From assembly GCF_005937885.2 (NCBI RefSeq), contig NZ_CP042176.1, positions 3,529,501-3,593,500 of the forward strand: a stretch of 64,000 nt of DNA, written 5' to 3'. Below are positions 18,423 to 28,717 of this stretch, piece by piece (within the stretch, counting starts at the first letter, position 1; the number at the start of each line of letters is the position of its first letter). The notes beneath the pieces are model-generated. The model had not been told where the DNA came from. It saw only the letters and a program-made list of their open reading frames with translations, and did not search any database. This DNA is from Bradyrhizobium sp. KBS0727. Lineage in GTDB: Bacteria > Pseudomonadota > Alphaproteobacteria > Rhizobiales > Xanthobacteraceae. The translations under genes and the position numbers were made by a program.

Positions 18423-19280
18423 ATGACGTCAGCGGCCCCGGAAATTTCTTCGCCGGTCGGCGTCATTGCAGGCGGAGGCGCCATGCCGTTCGCGGTCGCG
18501 GACTCGCTGCAAAAGCGCGGCATCGCGCCTGTCTTGTTTGCCTTGCGCGGCGCCTGCGATCCCGTAGCCGTGGAACGCTTCCGGCATCACTGGATTTCGG
18601 TAGGACAACTCGGCCGCGCCATAAAACTGTTTCGCAGCGAGGGCTGCCGCGACCTGATCTTCATCGGCTCGCTGCTGCGGCCGGCGCTGTCGGAGATCAG
18701 GCTGGACCTCGGCACCGTCCGCCGCATCGGCCACATCATGTCGGCGTTTCGCGGCGGCGACGATCACCTGTTGTCGGGGATCGGCCGCATCTTCGAACAG
18801 GATGGTTTTCGGATGGTCGGCATCAGGGACGTCGCCCCCGATATTCTGATGCCGGAGGGCGCCATTGCCCGCGCAACGCCCGATCCGGCGGCCACCGCCG
18901 ACATTGAAAGGGGACGCGAGGTGCTCCGCGCCCTCGGTCCCTTCGACATCGGCCAGGCCGTCGTTGTAATCGACGGGCACGTGGTGGCGGTCGAGGATAT
19001 CGAAGGCACGGATGGCCTGCTGGCGCGCGTGGCGCGGCTGCGCGAAGCCGGACGCATCCGCGCCAGCCGTGGCCGTGGCGTGCTGGTGAAGGCGCCCAAG
19101 AGCGGCCAGGATCTGCGCTTCGATTTGCCGACGGTGGGTCCCACAACCGTCGAAGGCGTGGCCAAAGCGGGTCTCGCCGGCATGGCCGTCATCGCCGGCA
19201 ATACCATTGCCGCGGAATCGCAGGAAATGATCGCGGTCGCCGACAAGGCCGGCCTTTTCATCCAGGGCCTGCCCGCGTGA
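18423..19280 (+). CDS. lpxI: UDP-2,3-diacylglucosamine pyrophosphatase, LpxI type
   Basis: A 285-residue protein of the DUF1009/LpxI family, which hydrolyses UDP-2,3-diacylglucosamine to lipid X. N-terminal Rossmann-like part VGVIAGGGAMPFAVADSLQK; the C-terminal catalytic domain has QAVVVIDGHVVAVEDIEGTD, GVLVKAPKSGQDLRFDLPTV and AVIAGNTIAAESQEMI. Alphaproteobacteria use LpxI in place of the unrelated LpxH, which fits its place between lpxA and lpxB. It overlaps the GTG start of lpxB by 4 bases. Confidence 0.94.
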   Translation: MTSAAPEISSPVGVIAGGGAMPFAVADSLQKRGIAPVLFALRGACDPVAVERFRHHWISVGQLGRAIKLFRSEGCRDLIFIGSLLRPALSEIRLDLGTVRRIGHIMSAFRGGDDHLLSGIGRIFEQDGFRMVGIRDVAPDILMPEGAIARATPDPAATADIERGREVLRALGPFDIGQAVVVIDGHVVAVEDIEGTDGLLARVARLREAGRIRASRGRGVLVKAPKSGQDLRFDLPTVGPTTVEGVAKAGLAGMAVIAGNTIAAESQEMIAVADKAGLFIQGLPA

Positions 19281-20464
19281 CGCCGGGACGCGCGACCGCC
19301 GAGACCGGGCGGAAGGTCTTCCTGATCGCGACGGAGGAATCCGGCGACCGTCTCGGCGCCCACCTGATGAAGATCCTGCGCCAGCGGCTTGGCGGCGCGG
19401 TGCGGTTCGAGGGGGTCGGCGGCCGCGCGATGGCGGGCGAAGGCCTGGATTCGCTGTTTCCGATCGAGGAGCTCTCGATCATCGGGCTCGCCGCCGTCGC
19501 CAAGCAACTGCCGAAGATCCTGCGGCTGATCCGGCAAACCGCCGCCGCCGTGACCGAGGCCGCGCCGGATATCCTCGTCATCATCGATAGTCCCGACTTT
19601 ACCCACCGCGTCGCCCGGCGCGTTCGCGCCCGCGATGCCAGGATCCCGATCGTCGATTACGTCTCGCCTTCGGTCTGGGCTTGGCGGCCGGGCCGGGCAC
19701 GGGCGATGCGGACCTATATCGATCATGTGCTGGCCCTGCTGCCGTTCGAGCCCGAGGCCTATCGCAGGCTTCAGGGGCCGCCTTGCAGCTATGTCGGGCA
19801 TCCCCTGACCGAGCAATTGGCCTCGCTGCGGCCGAATGCCGAGGAGGCGAAGCGGCGCGACGAGCAACCGCCGGTGCTGCTGGTGTTGCCGGGAAGCCGC
19901 CGCAGCGAAATTCGTCACCACATGGCCTACTTCGGCGCGACGCTCGGACGGCTGGTAGAGCAGGGCGTGGCGTTCGAACCCGTGCTGGCGACCATGCCGC
20001 ATCTGCAGGAGGCGGTTGCCGAGGGCATCAAGGGCTGGCCGGTGCAACCCCGCGTCGTGGTCGGCGAGCAGGAGAAGCGGGCGGCGTTCCGGATCGCGCA
20101 TGCGGCGCTGGCGAAGTCCGGCACGGTGACGCTCGAGCTGGCGCTATCGGGCGTGCCGATGGTCACCGCCTACCGGACCGGCGCGATCGAGGCCTGGATT
20201 TTGCGGCGGGCGATCAAGGTGAATTCGGTGATCCTGGCCAATCTCGTCGTCGGCGAGAACGTCGTGCCCGAATTCCTGCAGGAAGACTGCACGCCCGAAA
20301 AGCTCGCTGCGGCAGTGCGCGACTTGCTTGGCGATTCAGCGCTGCGGCGGAAGCAGCTCGAGGCTTTTGCCAAAATCGACCGGATCATGTCGACCGGCAA
20401 CGCGCCGCCCAGCGTGCGCGCCGCCGACATTGTGCTGGCGACGATGCGGAGGTCGCGGCCGTAG
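19277..20464 (+). CDS. lpxB: Lipid-A-disaccharide synthase
   Basis: A 395-residue GT-B glycosyltransferase (family GT19) that joins lipid X to UDP-diacylglucosamine. Landmarks are FLIATEESGDRLGAHLMKIL at the N-terminus, YVSPSVWAWRPGRARAM in the middle, the nucleotide-binding LVLPGSRRSEIRHHM, and HAALAKSGTVTLELALSGVP. The GTG start overlaps the lpxI stop. It is the last gene of the rightward block and converges on gltA. Confidence 0.95.
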   Translation: MTPGRATAETGRKVFLIATEESGDRLGAHLMKILRQRLGGAVRFEGVGGRAMAGEGLDSLFPIEELSIIGLAAVAKQLPKILRLIRQTAAAVTEAAPDILVIIDSPDFTHRVARRVRARDARIPIVDYVSPSVWAWRPGRARAMRTYIDHVLALLPFEPEAYRRLQGPPCSYVGHPLTEQLASLRPNAEEAKRRDEQPPVLLVLPGSRRSEIRHHMAYFGATLGRLVEQGVAFEPVLATMPHLQEAVAEGIKGWPVQPRVVVGEQEKRAAFRIAHAALAKSGTVTLELALSGVPMVTAYRTGAIEAWILRRAIKVNSVILANLVVGENVVPEFLQEDCTPEKLAAAVRDLLGDSALRRKQLEAFAKIDRIMSTGNAPPSVRAADIVLATMRRSRP

Positions 20465-20476
20465 CGGATCAAACAC

Positions 20477-20509
20477 GAAAGCCGGACGCGACGAGCGCAT
20501 CCGGCTTTC
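20477..20509. terminator. Bidirectional terminator-like hairpin between lpxB and gltA
   Basis: GAAAGCCGGA (20477-20486) pairs with TCCGGCTTTC (20500-20509), a perfect 10-bp stem with a 13-base loop able to form a small inner CGC/GCG helix. It is centred between the convergent lpxB stop (20464) and gltA stop (20533), and so could end both transcripts. Confidence 0.7.
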
Positions 20510-20532
20510 AAAATCTCGTCTGCGTGACGCCC

Positions 20533-21837
20533 TTACTTCCGCTTGGGGATCTCGACGTAATCGCGGCGAGCGACGCCGGTGTAAAGCTGGCGCGGACGGC
20601 CGATCTTCTGCTGCGGATCCTCGATCATCTCGCTCCACTGGCTGATCCAGCCGACGGTGCGGGCGACCGCGAACAGCACGGTGAACATCGAGGTCGGGAA
20701 ACCCATCGCCTTCAGCGTGATGCCCGAATAGAAGTCGACGTTCGGGTAGAGCTTGCGGTCGATGAAGTAGGGATCGCTCAGCGCGATCTTTTCCAGTTCC
20801 AGCGCCACCTTCAGCATCGGGTCGTCGCCATGGCCGGTTTCGGCCAGCACGGCGTGACACATCTTCTGCATGATCTTGGCGCGCGGATCGTAGTTCTTGT
20901 AGACGCGATGTCCGAAGCCCATCAGGCGGACTTCGCTGTTCTTGTCCTTCACCTTGGCGATGAATTCCGGGATATTGTCGACCGTGCCGATGTCGGCCAG
21001 CATTGCCAGAGCGGCTTCGTTGGCGCCGCCATGCGCCGGGCCCCACAGGCAGGCGATGCCGGCGGCGATGCAGGCGAAGGGGTTGGCGCCGGAGGAGCCG
21101 GCGATCCGCACCGTCGAGGTCGATGCGTTTTGTTCGTGGTCGGCGTGCAGGATGAAGATCTTGTCGAGCGCGTCAGCCAGCACCGGATTGATCTTGTAGT
21201 CCTCGCAAGGCACCGCGAAGCACATGTGCAGGAAGTTCTCGGCAAAGGTGAGCGAGTTCTTCGGGTACATGAAGGGCTGGCCGATGGTGTATTTGAAGGC
21301 CATCGCGGCCAGCGTCGGCACCTTCGCGATCATGCGCATCGAGGCGATCATGCGCTGCTTCGGATCGTTGATGTCGGTGGAGTCATGGTAGAACGCGGCC
21401 AGTGCGCCGACTGCGGCGACCATGATCGCCATCGGATGGGCGTCGCGGCGGAAGCCCTGGAAGAAGCGGGCCATCTGCTCGTGAACCATGGTGTGATGGA
21501 TCACGCGGCTGTCGAAATCCTGCTTCTGGGCGGCGGTCGGGAGTTCCCCGTAAAGCAACAGGTAGCAGGTCTCGAGGAAGTCGCCCTTTTCGGCGAGCTG
21601 CTCGATCGGATAGCCACGGTATTCCAGAATGCCTGCGTCACCGTCGATATAGGTGATCTTCGACTGGCAGCTCCCAGTCGAGGTGAAGCCGGGGTCGTAG
21701 GTGAACATCCCGGCCTGGCTGTAGAGCTTGGCGATGTCGATGACATCTGGCCCCACCGTGCCGCTGAGGATCGGAAAATCGTAGGTCTTGTTACCTACCG
21801 TTAGCGTTGCAGTCTTGTTGCTGGATTTTGCGTCCAT
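20533..21837 (-). CDS. gltA: Citrate synthase
   Basis: A 434-residue enzyme that condenses oxaloacetate and acetyl-CoA at the entry to the TCA cycle. It is the hexameric, NADH-sensitive Gram-negative type by length and by the N-terminal domain ([15 protein letters not shown]). Active-site regions are [34 protein letters not shown] and [18 protein letters not shown], with the last His and Asp being catalytic. It is monocistronic between two converging or tandem genes, with its promoter in the 170-base gap before gltX's stop. Confidence 0.97.
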   Translation of the reverse strand: MDAKSSNKTATLTVGNKTYDFPILSGTVGPDVIDIAKLYSQAGMFTYDPGFTSTGSCQSKITYIDGDAGILEYRGYPIEQLAEKGDFLETCYLLLYGELPTAAQKQDFDSRVIHHTMVHEQMARFFQGFRRDAHPMAIMVAAVGALAAFYHDSTDINDPKQRMIASMRMIAKVPTLAAMAFKYTIGQPFMYPKNSLTFAENFLHMCFAVPCEDYKINPVLADALDKIFILHADHEQNASTSTVRIAGSSGANPFACIAAGIACLWGPAHGGANEAALAMLADIGTVDNIPEFIAKVKDKNSEVRLMGFGHRVYKNYDPRAKIMQKMCHAVLAETGHGDDPMLKVALELEKIALSDPYFIDRKLYPNVDFYSGITLKAMGFPTSMFTVLFAVARTVGWISQWSEMIEDPQQKIGRPRQLYTGVARRDYVEIPKRK

Positions 21838-22009
21838 CGTGAAGTCCCCGATGAAATCGTTGCGAAAACCGGGCCGACTTGGGTGCCATTCTCAAGGCAG
21901 ATAACAAGGCGAGCCGGATTGTCTAGAAGGCGGCGTGAAATGGGTAGCTTATTGCCCTGTGCACTGCAAGATGGACCCTGGCAGCCCGCCATCAGTCCTT
22001 CGCAGGGGC

Positions 22010-23434
22010 TTATCCGGCCGCCTGATCGCCAAGCCGAGCCAGGCATTGATCCCGTCCCAGCACCGCCAGAACATCGAAAATACCCGGTGAAGTCGTGCGT
22101 CCGGTCAAGGCCACCCGAAGTGGCTGGGCGACGGCGCCCAGCTTGAGATTGTTTTGCTCGGCGAAATTCCGCATGGCGGCTTCGGTGGTCTGCGCGCTCC
22201 AGTCGGTGACCGCTTCCAGCGCGGTGCGGAGTTGGCTGATCAGGGCGCGGGTCTCCGGCGTCAGCAGGGCTAAGGCCTTCGGCTCGATCTCGAGCGGCCG
22301 GTCGGCAAAGATGAAATAGGAGCCGGCGATCAGTTCGAGCAGCGTCTTGGCGCGCTCTTTCAGGCTCGGCATCGCCCGCAGCAATTGCGCGCGGGTGGTG
22401 TCGTTGAGCTTCGCCTTCAGCTCGGCGCCGTCGGGGACGTAGTCCAGCACGTTCTCGAACTGGGTCACCAGCGCCTTGTCGTCGGCGTGGCGGATGTAAT
22501 GGCCGTTGAGGTTTTCCAGCTTGGCGAAATCGAACCGCGCGGCGGACCGGCCGATCGCCGGCAGGTCGAACGCGTCGATCATCTCCTGCGTCGAGAAAAT
22601 CTCCTGGTCGCCATGGCTCCAGCCGAGTCGGACGAGGTAATTGCGCAGCGCCGCCGGCAGGTAACCCATGGCGCGGTAGGCCTCGACGCCGAGCGCACCG
22701 TGGCGCTTCGACAGTTTTGCGCCGTCGGGGCCGTGGATCAGCGGGATATGCGACATGTTCGGCAGGTCCCATCCCAGCGCGTCGTAGATCTGCTTCTGGC
22801 GGGCCGCGTTGATCAGGTGATCGTCGCCCCGGATCACATGGGTCACGCCCATGTCGTGGTCGTCGACCACCACCGCCAGCATGTAGGTCGGGTTGCCGTC
22901 GCCGCGCAGCAGCACGAGATCGTCGAGATTCTCGTTCTGCCAGACCACGCGGCCCTGCACCTGGTCCTCGATCACGGTCTCGCCGGTCTGCGGTGCCTTG
23001 AGGCGGATGGTGGGCTTCATGCCATCAGGCGCCTCGGACGGGTCGCGGTCGCGCCACAGCCCGTCATAGAGGCGGGTGCGGCCCTCGGCGCGGGCCTTCT
23101 CGCGCATCGCGGTCAGTTCCTCTGCCGTCGCATAGCAGCGATAGGCCTTGCCGCTGGCGAGCAGTTGCTCGGCGACCTCGCGGTGCCTGATGGCGCGGCT
23201 GAACTGGTAGATGACGTCGCCGTCCCAATCGAGCTCGAGCCACTTCAAACCGTCGAGAATCGCGGCAATGGCCGGTTCGGTCGAACGCTCGCGATCGGTG
23301 TCCTCGATCCGCAGCAGCATCTTGCCGCCGCGCTTCTTGGCGTAGAGCCAGTTGAACAACGCGGTGCGGGCGCCTCCGATGTGGAGGAAGCCGGTGGGCG
23401 ACGGGGCGAAGCGGGTGACGACGGAATCAGTCAT
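22010..23434 (-). CDS. gltX: Glutamate--tRNA ligase
   Basis: A 474-residue class I aminoacyl-tRNA synthetase. The HIGH-type motif is in [20 protein letters not shown] at residue 8 and the KMSKS-type motif is [13 protein letters not shown] near 245. The C-terminal anticodon-binding domain is all-helical. Many alphaproteobacteria carry a GltX that also charges tRNA-Gln; a separate GlnRS lies just upstream in divergent orientation here, so this copy may be discriminating. That is inference. Confidence 0.96.
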   Translation of the reverse strand: MTDSVVTRFAPSPTGFLHIGGARTALFNWLYAKKRGGKMLLRIEDTDRERSTEPAIAAILDGLKWLELDWDGDVIYQFSRAIRHREVAEQLLASGKAYRCYATAEELTAMREKARAEGRTRLYDGLWRDRDPSEAPDGMKPTIRLKAPQTGETVIEDQVQGRVVWQNENLDDLVLLRGDGNPTYMLAVVVDDHDMGVTHVIRGDDHLINAARQKQIYDALGWDLPNMSHIPLIHGPDGAKLSKRHGALGVEAYRAMGYLPAALRNYLVRLGWSHGDQEIFSTQEMIDAFDLPAIGRSAARFDFAKLENLNGHYIRHADDKALVTQFENVLDYVPDGAELKAKLNDTTRAQLLRAMPSLKERAKTLLELIAGSYFIFADRPLEIEPKALALLTPETRALISQLRTALEAVTDWSAQTTEAAMRNFAEQNNLKLGAVAQPLRVALTGRTTSPGIFDVLAVLGRDQCLARLGDQAAG

Positions 23435-23587
23435 TATCGGGGCGGGCCATATGCATGAGAGGCGGTGGTGTATAGCAGGACCGGTGCATAACTAAAGTCT
23501 CGCTATGGGCAAGGTTTGGGCAAAGCGGGCTTGGCTGATGGGGGCGAATTTGGCAGAAGGGCCGCTGATCCCGAACAGGAATTAATA

Positions 23588-25267
23588 ATGACCACAGAAC
23601 CGGTAGCGGCAGAGGCGGGGCGCGATTTCATCCGCGACATCGTCCAGGCCGACCTCGACTCCAAAAAACACAGCCTGATCGTGACCCGGTTCCCGCCCGA
23701 GCCGAACGGCTATTTGCACATCGGCCACGCCAAGTCGATCGGGCTCAATTTCGGCATCGCGCAGGAATTTGCCGGGCGTTGCCATTTGCGCTTCGACGAC
23801 ACCAATCCGACCAAGGAAGAGCAGGAATACATCGATTCCATCCAGGCCGACGTGCACTGGCTCGGCTACGACTGGGGAACCGATCTGTTCTACGCCTCGG
23901 ACTATTTCGAGCGCCTCTACGGCTGGGCGGAGGGCCTGATCGCGGCCGGCCATGCCTATGTCGACGACCAGTCGCAGGAGGATATCCGCCTTGCGCGCGG
24001 CACGCTGACCGAGCCGGGCAAGAACAGCCCGTTCCGCGAACGTACGGTCGAGGAGAACCTCGATCTGTTCCGCCGCATGAAGGCCGGCGAGTTTCCGAAC
24101 GGCGCTCGGGTGCTGCGCGCCAAGATCGACATGGCGTCCGGCAACATCAACCTGCGCGATCCCGTGCTCTATCGCATCCTGCATGCCGAGCATCCGCGCA
24201 CCGGCACCAAATGGTCGATCTATCCGAGCTATGACTACGCCCACGGCCAGTCGGACGCCATCGAAGGCATCACGCATTCGATCTGCACGCTGGAATTCGA
24301 GGACCACCGGCCGCTGTATGAGTGGCTGCTCGACAAGCTGCCGGTGCCGTCGAAGCCGCGGCAGTACGAATTCGCCCGCCTGAACCTGACCTACACGCTG
24401 CTGTCGAAGCGCGTGCTGACCCAGCTCGTCCGCGAAGGTCACGTCTCCGGCTGGGACGATCCGCGGATGCCGACGATTACCGGCCTCAAGCGGCGCGGCG
24501 TGCCGCCGGCGGCGGTGCGCGAATTCATCAAGCGCATCGGCGTGGCGAAGGCCAACAGCGTGGTCGACGTCGGCATGCTGGAATTCTGCATCCGCGAACA
24601 CCTCAACAAGACCTCGCAGCGCCGGATGGCGGTGCTGCGGCCGCTCAAGGTCGTAATCGAGAACTATCCGGAAGGGCAGACCGAGGAACTCGAAGCCATC
24701 AACCATCCCGACGACCCGGCGGCGGGCACCAGAAAAATCTCATTCGGCCGCGAGCTCTATATCGAGCAGGACGACTTCATGGAGAATCCGCCGAAGAAGT
24801 TCTTCCGGCTGTCGCCGGGCAACGAGGTGCGGCTGCGCTACGCCTATTTCATCAGGTGCCGGGAAGCGATCAAGAACGCCGCCGGCGAAGTGGTCGAGCT
24901 GCGCTGTACCTACGATCCCGCGACCAAGGGCGGCAACGCCCCGGACGGACGCAAGGTCAAGGCCACGATGCACTGGCTGTCGGCGGCACAGTCGAAGCCG
25001 GCCGAGATTCGCGTCTACAGCCAGCTGTTCGCGAAGCCGAGCCCGGATGCCGGCAATTTCGCCGCCGACATCAATCCGCAGTCGCTGGAAGTGCTGTCGG
25101 ACGCGCGAGTCGAGGCATCGGTCGCCGAGAGCAATTCGAACGAGGTGATGCAGTTCGAGCGCCAGGGCTATTTCGTCCGCGACAAGGACTCCGCGCCGGG
25201 CAAACCGGTGTTCAACCGCACCATCGGCCTGCGCGACACCTTTGCGAAGGAAGTCGCCAAAAGCTAG
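23588..25267 (+). CDS. glnS: Glutamine--tRNA ligase
   Basis: A 559-residue class I synthetase of the GlnRS type. [20 protein letters not shown] holds the HIGH motif, [12 protein letters not shown] is the KMSKS-type loop, and [14 protein letters not shown] begins the C-terminal beta-barrel anticodon domain. Length matches E. coli GlnRS (553). ATG 23588 fits the conserved start region; the open frame 5' to it is not family-like. GlnRS is unevenly distributed in alphaproteobacteria, many of which use GatCAB instead. It is divergent from gltX across about 150 bases. Confidence 0.95.
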   Translation: MTTEPVAAEAGRDFIRDIVQADLDSKKHSLIVTRFPPEPNGYLHIGHAKSIGLNFGIAQEFAGRCHLRFDDTNPTKEEQEYIDSIQADVHWLGYDWGTDLFYASDYFERLYGWAEGLIAAGHAYVDDQSQEDIRLARGTLTEPGKNSPFRERTVEENLDLFRRMKAGEFPNGARVLRAKIDMASGNINLRDPVLYRILHAEHPRTGTKWSIYPSYDYAHGQSDAIEGITHSICTLEFEDHRPLYEWLLDKLPVPSKPRQYEFARLNLTYTLLSKRVLTQLVREGHVSGWDDPRMPTITGLKRRGVPPAAVREFIKRIGVAKANSVVDVGMLEFCIREHLNKTSQRRMAVLRPLKVVIENYPEGQTEELEAINHPDDPAAGTRKISFGRELYIEQDDFMENPPKKFFRLSPGNEVRLRYAYFIRCREAIKNAAGEVVELRCTYDPATKGGNAPDGRKVKATMHWLSAAQSKPAEIRVYSQLFAKPSPDAGNFAADINPQSLEVLSDARVEASVAESNSNEVMQFERQGYFVRDKDSAPGKPVFNRTIGLRDTFAKEVAKS

Positions 25268-25289
25268 GCCTGTGTGACGGGATCATCCG

Positions 25290-25673
25290 ATGAGCGCGAC
25301 CGACGACATCGTCTCCGGCATCATGGCGAAATGGGCTGACAATTTCAGCAAGTTCGACGCTGACGCACAGGCTTCGCTCTATTCGAAGAACGCGCTGTTC
25401 TTCGGCTCGAAGCCGACGCTCTATCGCGGGCAGGACGGCGTGGCGTCGTATTTCAACGGCCTGCAGAAGTGGCGCTCGCGCGAGGTGACGTTCACCGATC
25501 TCGTCGTAGTGCCCGCCGGGGACGATGTGATCAACGTCGCCGGCATTGCGAACTTCGTGATCGACGAGGGCGCCACCAACCTGTCGGTCAAGATCACCTG
25601 GGTCATCGTGCGCGAAGACGGCGACTGGAAGATCGTCAGCCATCACGTCTCGTCCAGGGGCGCGCTGATCTAG
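25290..25673 (+). CDS. NTF2-like / SnoaL-type small protein
   Basis: A 127-residue single-domain protein with the cone-shaped NTF2-like pattern: an N-terminal helix (IMAKWADNFSKFDADAQASL), FFGSKPTLYRGQDGVASYF, and C-terminal strands ending ITWVIVREDGDWKIVSHHVS. The closest match is the SgcJ/EcaC group, whose members are mostly uncharacterised. It follows glnS by 22 bases in the same direction and may be co-transcribed. No catalytic residues can be assigned. Confidence 0.78.
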   Translation: MSATDDIVSGIMAKWADNFSKFDADAQASLYSKNALFFGSKPTLYRGQDGVASYFNGLQKWRSREVTFTDLVVVPAGDDVINVAGIANFVIDEGATNLSVKITWVIVREDGDWKIVSHHVSSRGALI

Positions 25674-25696
25674 CAACTGGTTGTCCGAAAGGCCGT

Positions 25697-25978
25697 CTAG
25701 CAGCCCCGGCAAATGCCGCGCATGGCGCGGGCGAGCGTTACATCGTCCGATGCCATCGGCTCAAGCGGCTTCGATTGTTCGGCCTCGCGGGCCGCTTGCG
25801 CCTTTTGCCGGTCGGCGCGGGCCGCTTCCTGGCGCTGATAGCACGCCTCCCGTTCGACCTTCTCCTGGACAAAACGGCATTGCTCGGCCGCGGCGTTTGC
25901 GGAAACGCAGGCGGTCATGGCCAAGGGAAATGACAAGGCCAATGAAAAGGCAAATGTAAAGCAGGCCGCAAGTTTCAT
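25697..25978 (-). CDS. Small secreted protein of unknown function
   Basis: A 93-residue leftward protein. The N-terminus KLAACFTFAFSLALSFPLAM is a signal peptide; the mature part has a cysteine-containing, strongly charged helix (CRFVQEKVEREACYQRQEAA) and ends CRGC. Four mature cysteines suggest two disulfides in the periplasm. I do not recognise a family. It converges on the NTF2-like gene and diverges from comEC. Confidence 0.6.
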   Translation of the reverse strand: MKLAACFTFAFSLALSFPLAMTACVSANAAAEQCRFVQEKVEREACYQRQEAARADRQKAQAAREAEQSKPLEPMASDDVTLARAMRGICRGC

Positions 25979-26127
25979 GTCTCGCCCTTGATCCCGGTCC
26001 GAATCCGATGTGCCCGATTGTACCGATAGTCGGGATTGGTTTCCTCAGGTTTCTGCATCCGTTCTGCTATCGCTGTCATGACACGTTCCGGTAGCTTTGC
26101 GCCCTGCAGGACATCGCGGGTAGCGGG

Positions 26128-28422
26128 ATGGCGGAGCAGGGCAATACGCCGGGTGGGCGGCGCGGCTATGCCGGGACGTGGCCGCCGCGTGCGGCGGCGC
26201 CGGTTGGCGGATTTGCGCCGTCCATTCTCGGCGCCTGGCCGCCGTTCATCGAAACCCTGCGCCAATGGGTGCGCGCGGAAGCGGGCGCCGGGCGCCTCCT
26301 GCCGTGGGTGCCGGTCGCGTTCGGCACCGGCATCGCGTTTTATTTCGCCGCCGATCACGAGCCGGTGCTGCCGGTGGCCGTCACCGTGGCGCTGGCGCTG
26401 TGCGCGCTGGCGTTGCTGTTGCGGCGACAGAAATTCTTCGCCGCAGCGGTGATGATCGCGGCCGTGGCGGCAGGCTTTGCGACAGCTACCTGGAAGACCG
26501 CGCGGATCGCGCATGGCGTGCTGGCACAGCCGATGTTTTCGGTGACGCTGACGGGCTTCGTCGAGACCCGCGACATCCGCGAGCGCACCGACCGCTTCGT
26601 GCTGCGGGTCGTCACCATGGAAAGCGCGCGCGGGCAAACCAAACTGGAACGCGTGCGGCTGTCGGTAAAGAAGGGGACCGCGCCCGCGGTCGGCAGCTTT
26701 GTCGCGCTGAAGGCGCGGCTGTTGCCGCCGCTGGCGCCATTGCGGCCGGGCTCCTACGATTTCGGCCGCGACATGTTCTTCTCCGGCATCGGCGCTTCCG
26801 GCTTCGCGATGGGAGCGATCAGGACCGCGGAGCCGCCGGCGGCGGGCGGGCTGGCGTTGCGCTATTCGGCGGTGATGCAGAATCTACGCGATGCGATCGA
26901 TGCGCGGATCCGCACCGTGCTCGACGGCGACCGGCGCGCGATCGCGACCGCGCTTCTGACCGGGCGCCGCGACGCGATCACGACGCCGGTCAACGATGCG
27001 ATGTTCATCTCCGGCCTCGGCCACGTGCTGTCGATCTCGGGCTACCACATGGCGGTTGTCGCCGGCGTGGTGTTCTTTGCGGTGCGGGCGCTGCTGGCGC
27101 TGTTTCCGGCACTGACCGCGGCCTATCCGATCAAGAAATGGTCGGCGGCGGCGGCACTGGTGGCTGCCGCCTTCTATCTGCTGCTGTCGGGCGCCGAGGT
27201 CGCGACGCAACGCTCGTTCTTCATGACCGCGGTGGTGCTGATCGCGGTCATGGTCGACCGCCGCGCCGTCACCTTCCGCACGCTGGCGGTCGCGGCCATG
27301 ATCGTGCTCGCGATCGCGCCGGAAGCCCTGGTGCATCCGAGTTTTCAGATGTCGTTTGCGGCGACCTTAGGTTTGGTCGCGCTGGTGCAGATCGGCATGC
27401 CGCGCCTGTTCGCGACGGCAGATCATTCCGCCACCGCGCGCGTGGCGCTGTGGGGCGGACGTGAGATCATGGTGCTGTTGCTGGCCTCGCTGGTGGCGGG
27501 GCTGGCGACCACGCCGTACGCGGCGTTTCACTTTCACCGCATCACGCCCTACGGCGTGCTGGCCAATCTTGCGGCGATGCCGGTGGTCTCGGCAGTGGTG
27601 ATGCCGGCGGGGCTGCTCGGCCTCGCGGCGATGCCGTTCGGCTTCGACGGGTTTTTCTGGTGGCTGATGGGGCTCGGCATCGACTGGATGATCTGGGTCA
27701 CGCAATGGGTCGCGGGCCTGCCCGGCGCGGTCGGCCGGGTGTCGGCGTTCGGCATCGGTCCGTTGATCGCGGCCAGCGCCGGCATCATCCTGCTTGGCCT
27801 GTTGCGGACCCCGTTGCGCTGGTCCGGCGTGGCGCTGATGCTGTTCGCGGCGGTGTGGGCGGCGCGCGTGCCGCAACCCGACATCCTGATTTCCGCCGAT
27901 GGCCGCCATGTCGGGGTGCGCGGCCAGGACGGCCGGCTGCATTTGATGCAGGCCGCAAAGGGCTCCAAAGACGCCTTCCTGGTCAGGGAGTGGCTGGCGG
28001 CGGACGCGGATGCGCGAACCGCCGACGACGCCACGCTCGGCGAGGGCGTCTCCTGCGACGACAACGGCTGCGTGACGGCATCGCCCGGTGGCGCGCTGGT
28101 CGCATGGGCGCTGCGGCCCGAGGCGCTGGCGGATGATTGCGAGCGCGCGGCGCTGATCGTGACCACAAGGCAGTCGCCGGCCGCCTGCGCCGCGTCGGCG
28201 ATCGACACCGAGCGCCTGCGCCGGCAGGGCGCGCTGGCGCTGCGGCGCGGCCGCGACGGATTTGTCGTCGATGCCGTCAAACCCGGAGGGATCGATCGTC
28301 CCTGGTCCAAGGCGATCGCCGAGGATGGCGAGACCGACAGCGCCGTGCTGGCGCCGCGCAAGCCGTCGCCGCGCGCCGTCGATGCGACGCCGGCGGACGC
28401 CGACCTGCAGGCGGAAGAGTGA
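26128..28422 (+). CDS. comEC: ComEC/Rec2-family membrane protein
   Basis: A 764-residue polytopic inner-membrane protein of the DNA-uptake channel family. An N-terminal DUF4131-like region (about residues 50-210) is followed by the competence domain with TALLTGRRDAITTPVNDAMF, SGLGHVLSISGYHMAVVAGV and GAEVATQRSFFMTAVVL, about ten membrane segments in all. The C-terminal 170 residues (after VPQPDILISADGRHVGVRG) lack the HxHxDH metal site of the beta-lactamase-like nuclease domain seen in Gram-positive ComEC, so this branch may not degrade the entering strand itself. Confidence 0.9.
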   Translation: MAEQGNTPGGRRGYAGTWPPRAAAPVGGFAPSILGAWPPFIETLRQWVRAEAGAGRLLPWVPVAFGTGIAFYFAADHEPVLPVAVTVALALCALALLLRRQKFFAAAVMIAAVAAGFATATWKTARIAHGVLAQPMFSVTLTGFVETRDIRERTDRFVLRVVTMESARGQTKLERVRLSVKKGTAPAVGSFVALKARLLPPLAPLRPGSYDFGRDMFFSGIGASGFAMGAIRTAEPPAAGGLALRYSAVMQNLRDAIDARIRTVLDGDRRAIATALLTGRRDAITTPVNDAMFISGLGHVLSISGYHMAVVAGVVFFAVRALLALFPALTAAYPIKKWSAAAALVAAAFYLLLSGAEVATQRSFFMTAVVLIAVMVDRRAVTFRTLAVAAMIVLAIAPEALVHPSFQMSFAATLGLVALVQIGMPRLFATADHSATARVALWGGREIMVLLLASLVAGLATTPYAAFHFHRITPYGVLANLAAMPVVSAVVMPAGLLGLAAMPFGFDGFFWWLMGLGIDWMIWVTQWVAGLPGAVGRVSAFGIGPLIAASAGIILLGLLRTPLRWSGVALMLFAAVWAARVPQPDILISADGRHVGVRGQDGRLHLMQAAKGSKDAFLVREWLAADADARTADDATLGEGVSCDDNGCVTASPGGALVAWALRPEALADDCERAALIVTTRQSPAACAASAIDTERLRRQGALALRRGRDGFVVDAVKPGGIDRPWSKAIAEDGETDSAVLAPRKPSPRAVDATPADADLQAEE

Positions 28423-28431
28423 GGCGCTAAG

Positions 28432-28659
28432 TCAATGCTCGTCGAGTACGGGGGAGGCCGGCAACTCAAACGCGCCGAGATGAAATTCCTCCGGCGCATC
28501 CGGCTCCGAGGGCAGGTTGACCAGCGTAAACGCCGCATCGGGAAACTGCTGCCAGATCGCGAGATCGTCCGCGCTCACCGTGAGCCAGCCGAACCGGAAC
28601 ATGTAGCGGCCGGGCTCGGTGACACGACCAGCCTTTTGCCACGTGACCTTGTTGACCAT
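28432..28659 (-). CDS. Small conserved-looking hypothetical protein
   Basis: A 75-residue leftward protein, MVNKVTWQKAGRVTEPGRYM then FRFGWLTVSADDLAIWQQFP. It is acidic at the C-terminus and has no signal peptide or membrane segment. Compositional regularity and a clean ATG support coding, and I recall similar short proteins in related genomes, but no function can be assigned. It ends 10 bases from the convergent comEC stop. Confidence 0.6.
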   Translation of the reverse strand: MVNKVTWQKAGRVTEPGRYMFRFGWLTVSADDLAIWQQFPDAAFTLVNLPSEPDAPEEFHLGAFELPASPVLDEH

Positions 28660-28717
28660 GATCAGCCCCGATACCGGGCTCCGCCGACGGTTGCCGGCGG
28701 AGCCTAGTCCCGAGAAA

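Noticed and set aside
19681..21804. A 707-codon + strand frame running through lpxB and antisense to gltA
   Set aside because: It lies in a shifted frame of lpxB and then antisense to citrate synthase, both clearly real. The length is a high-GC effect.
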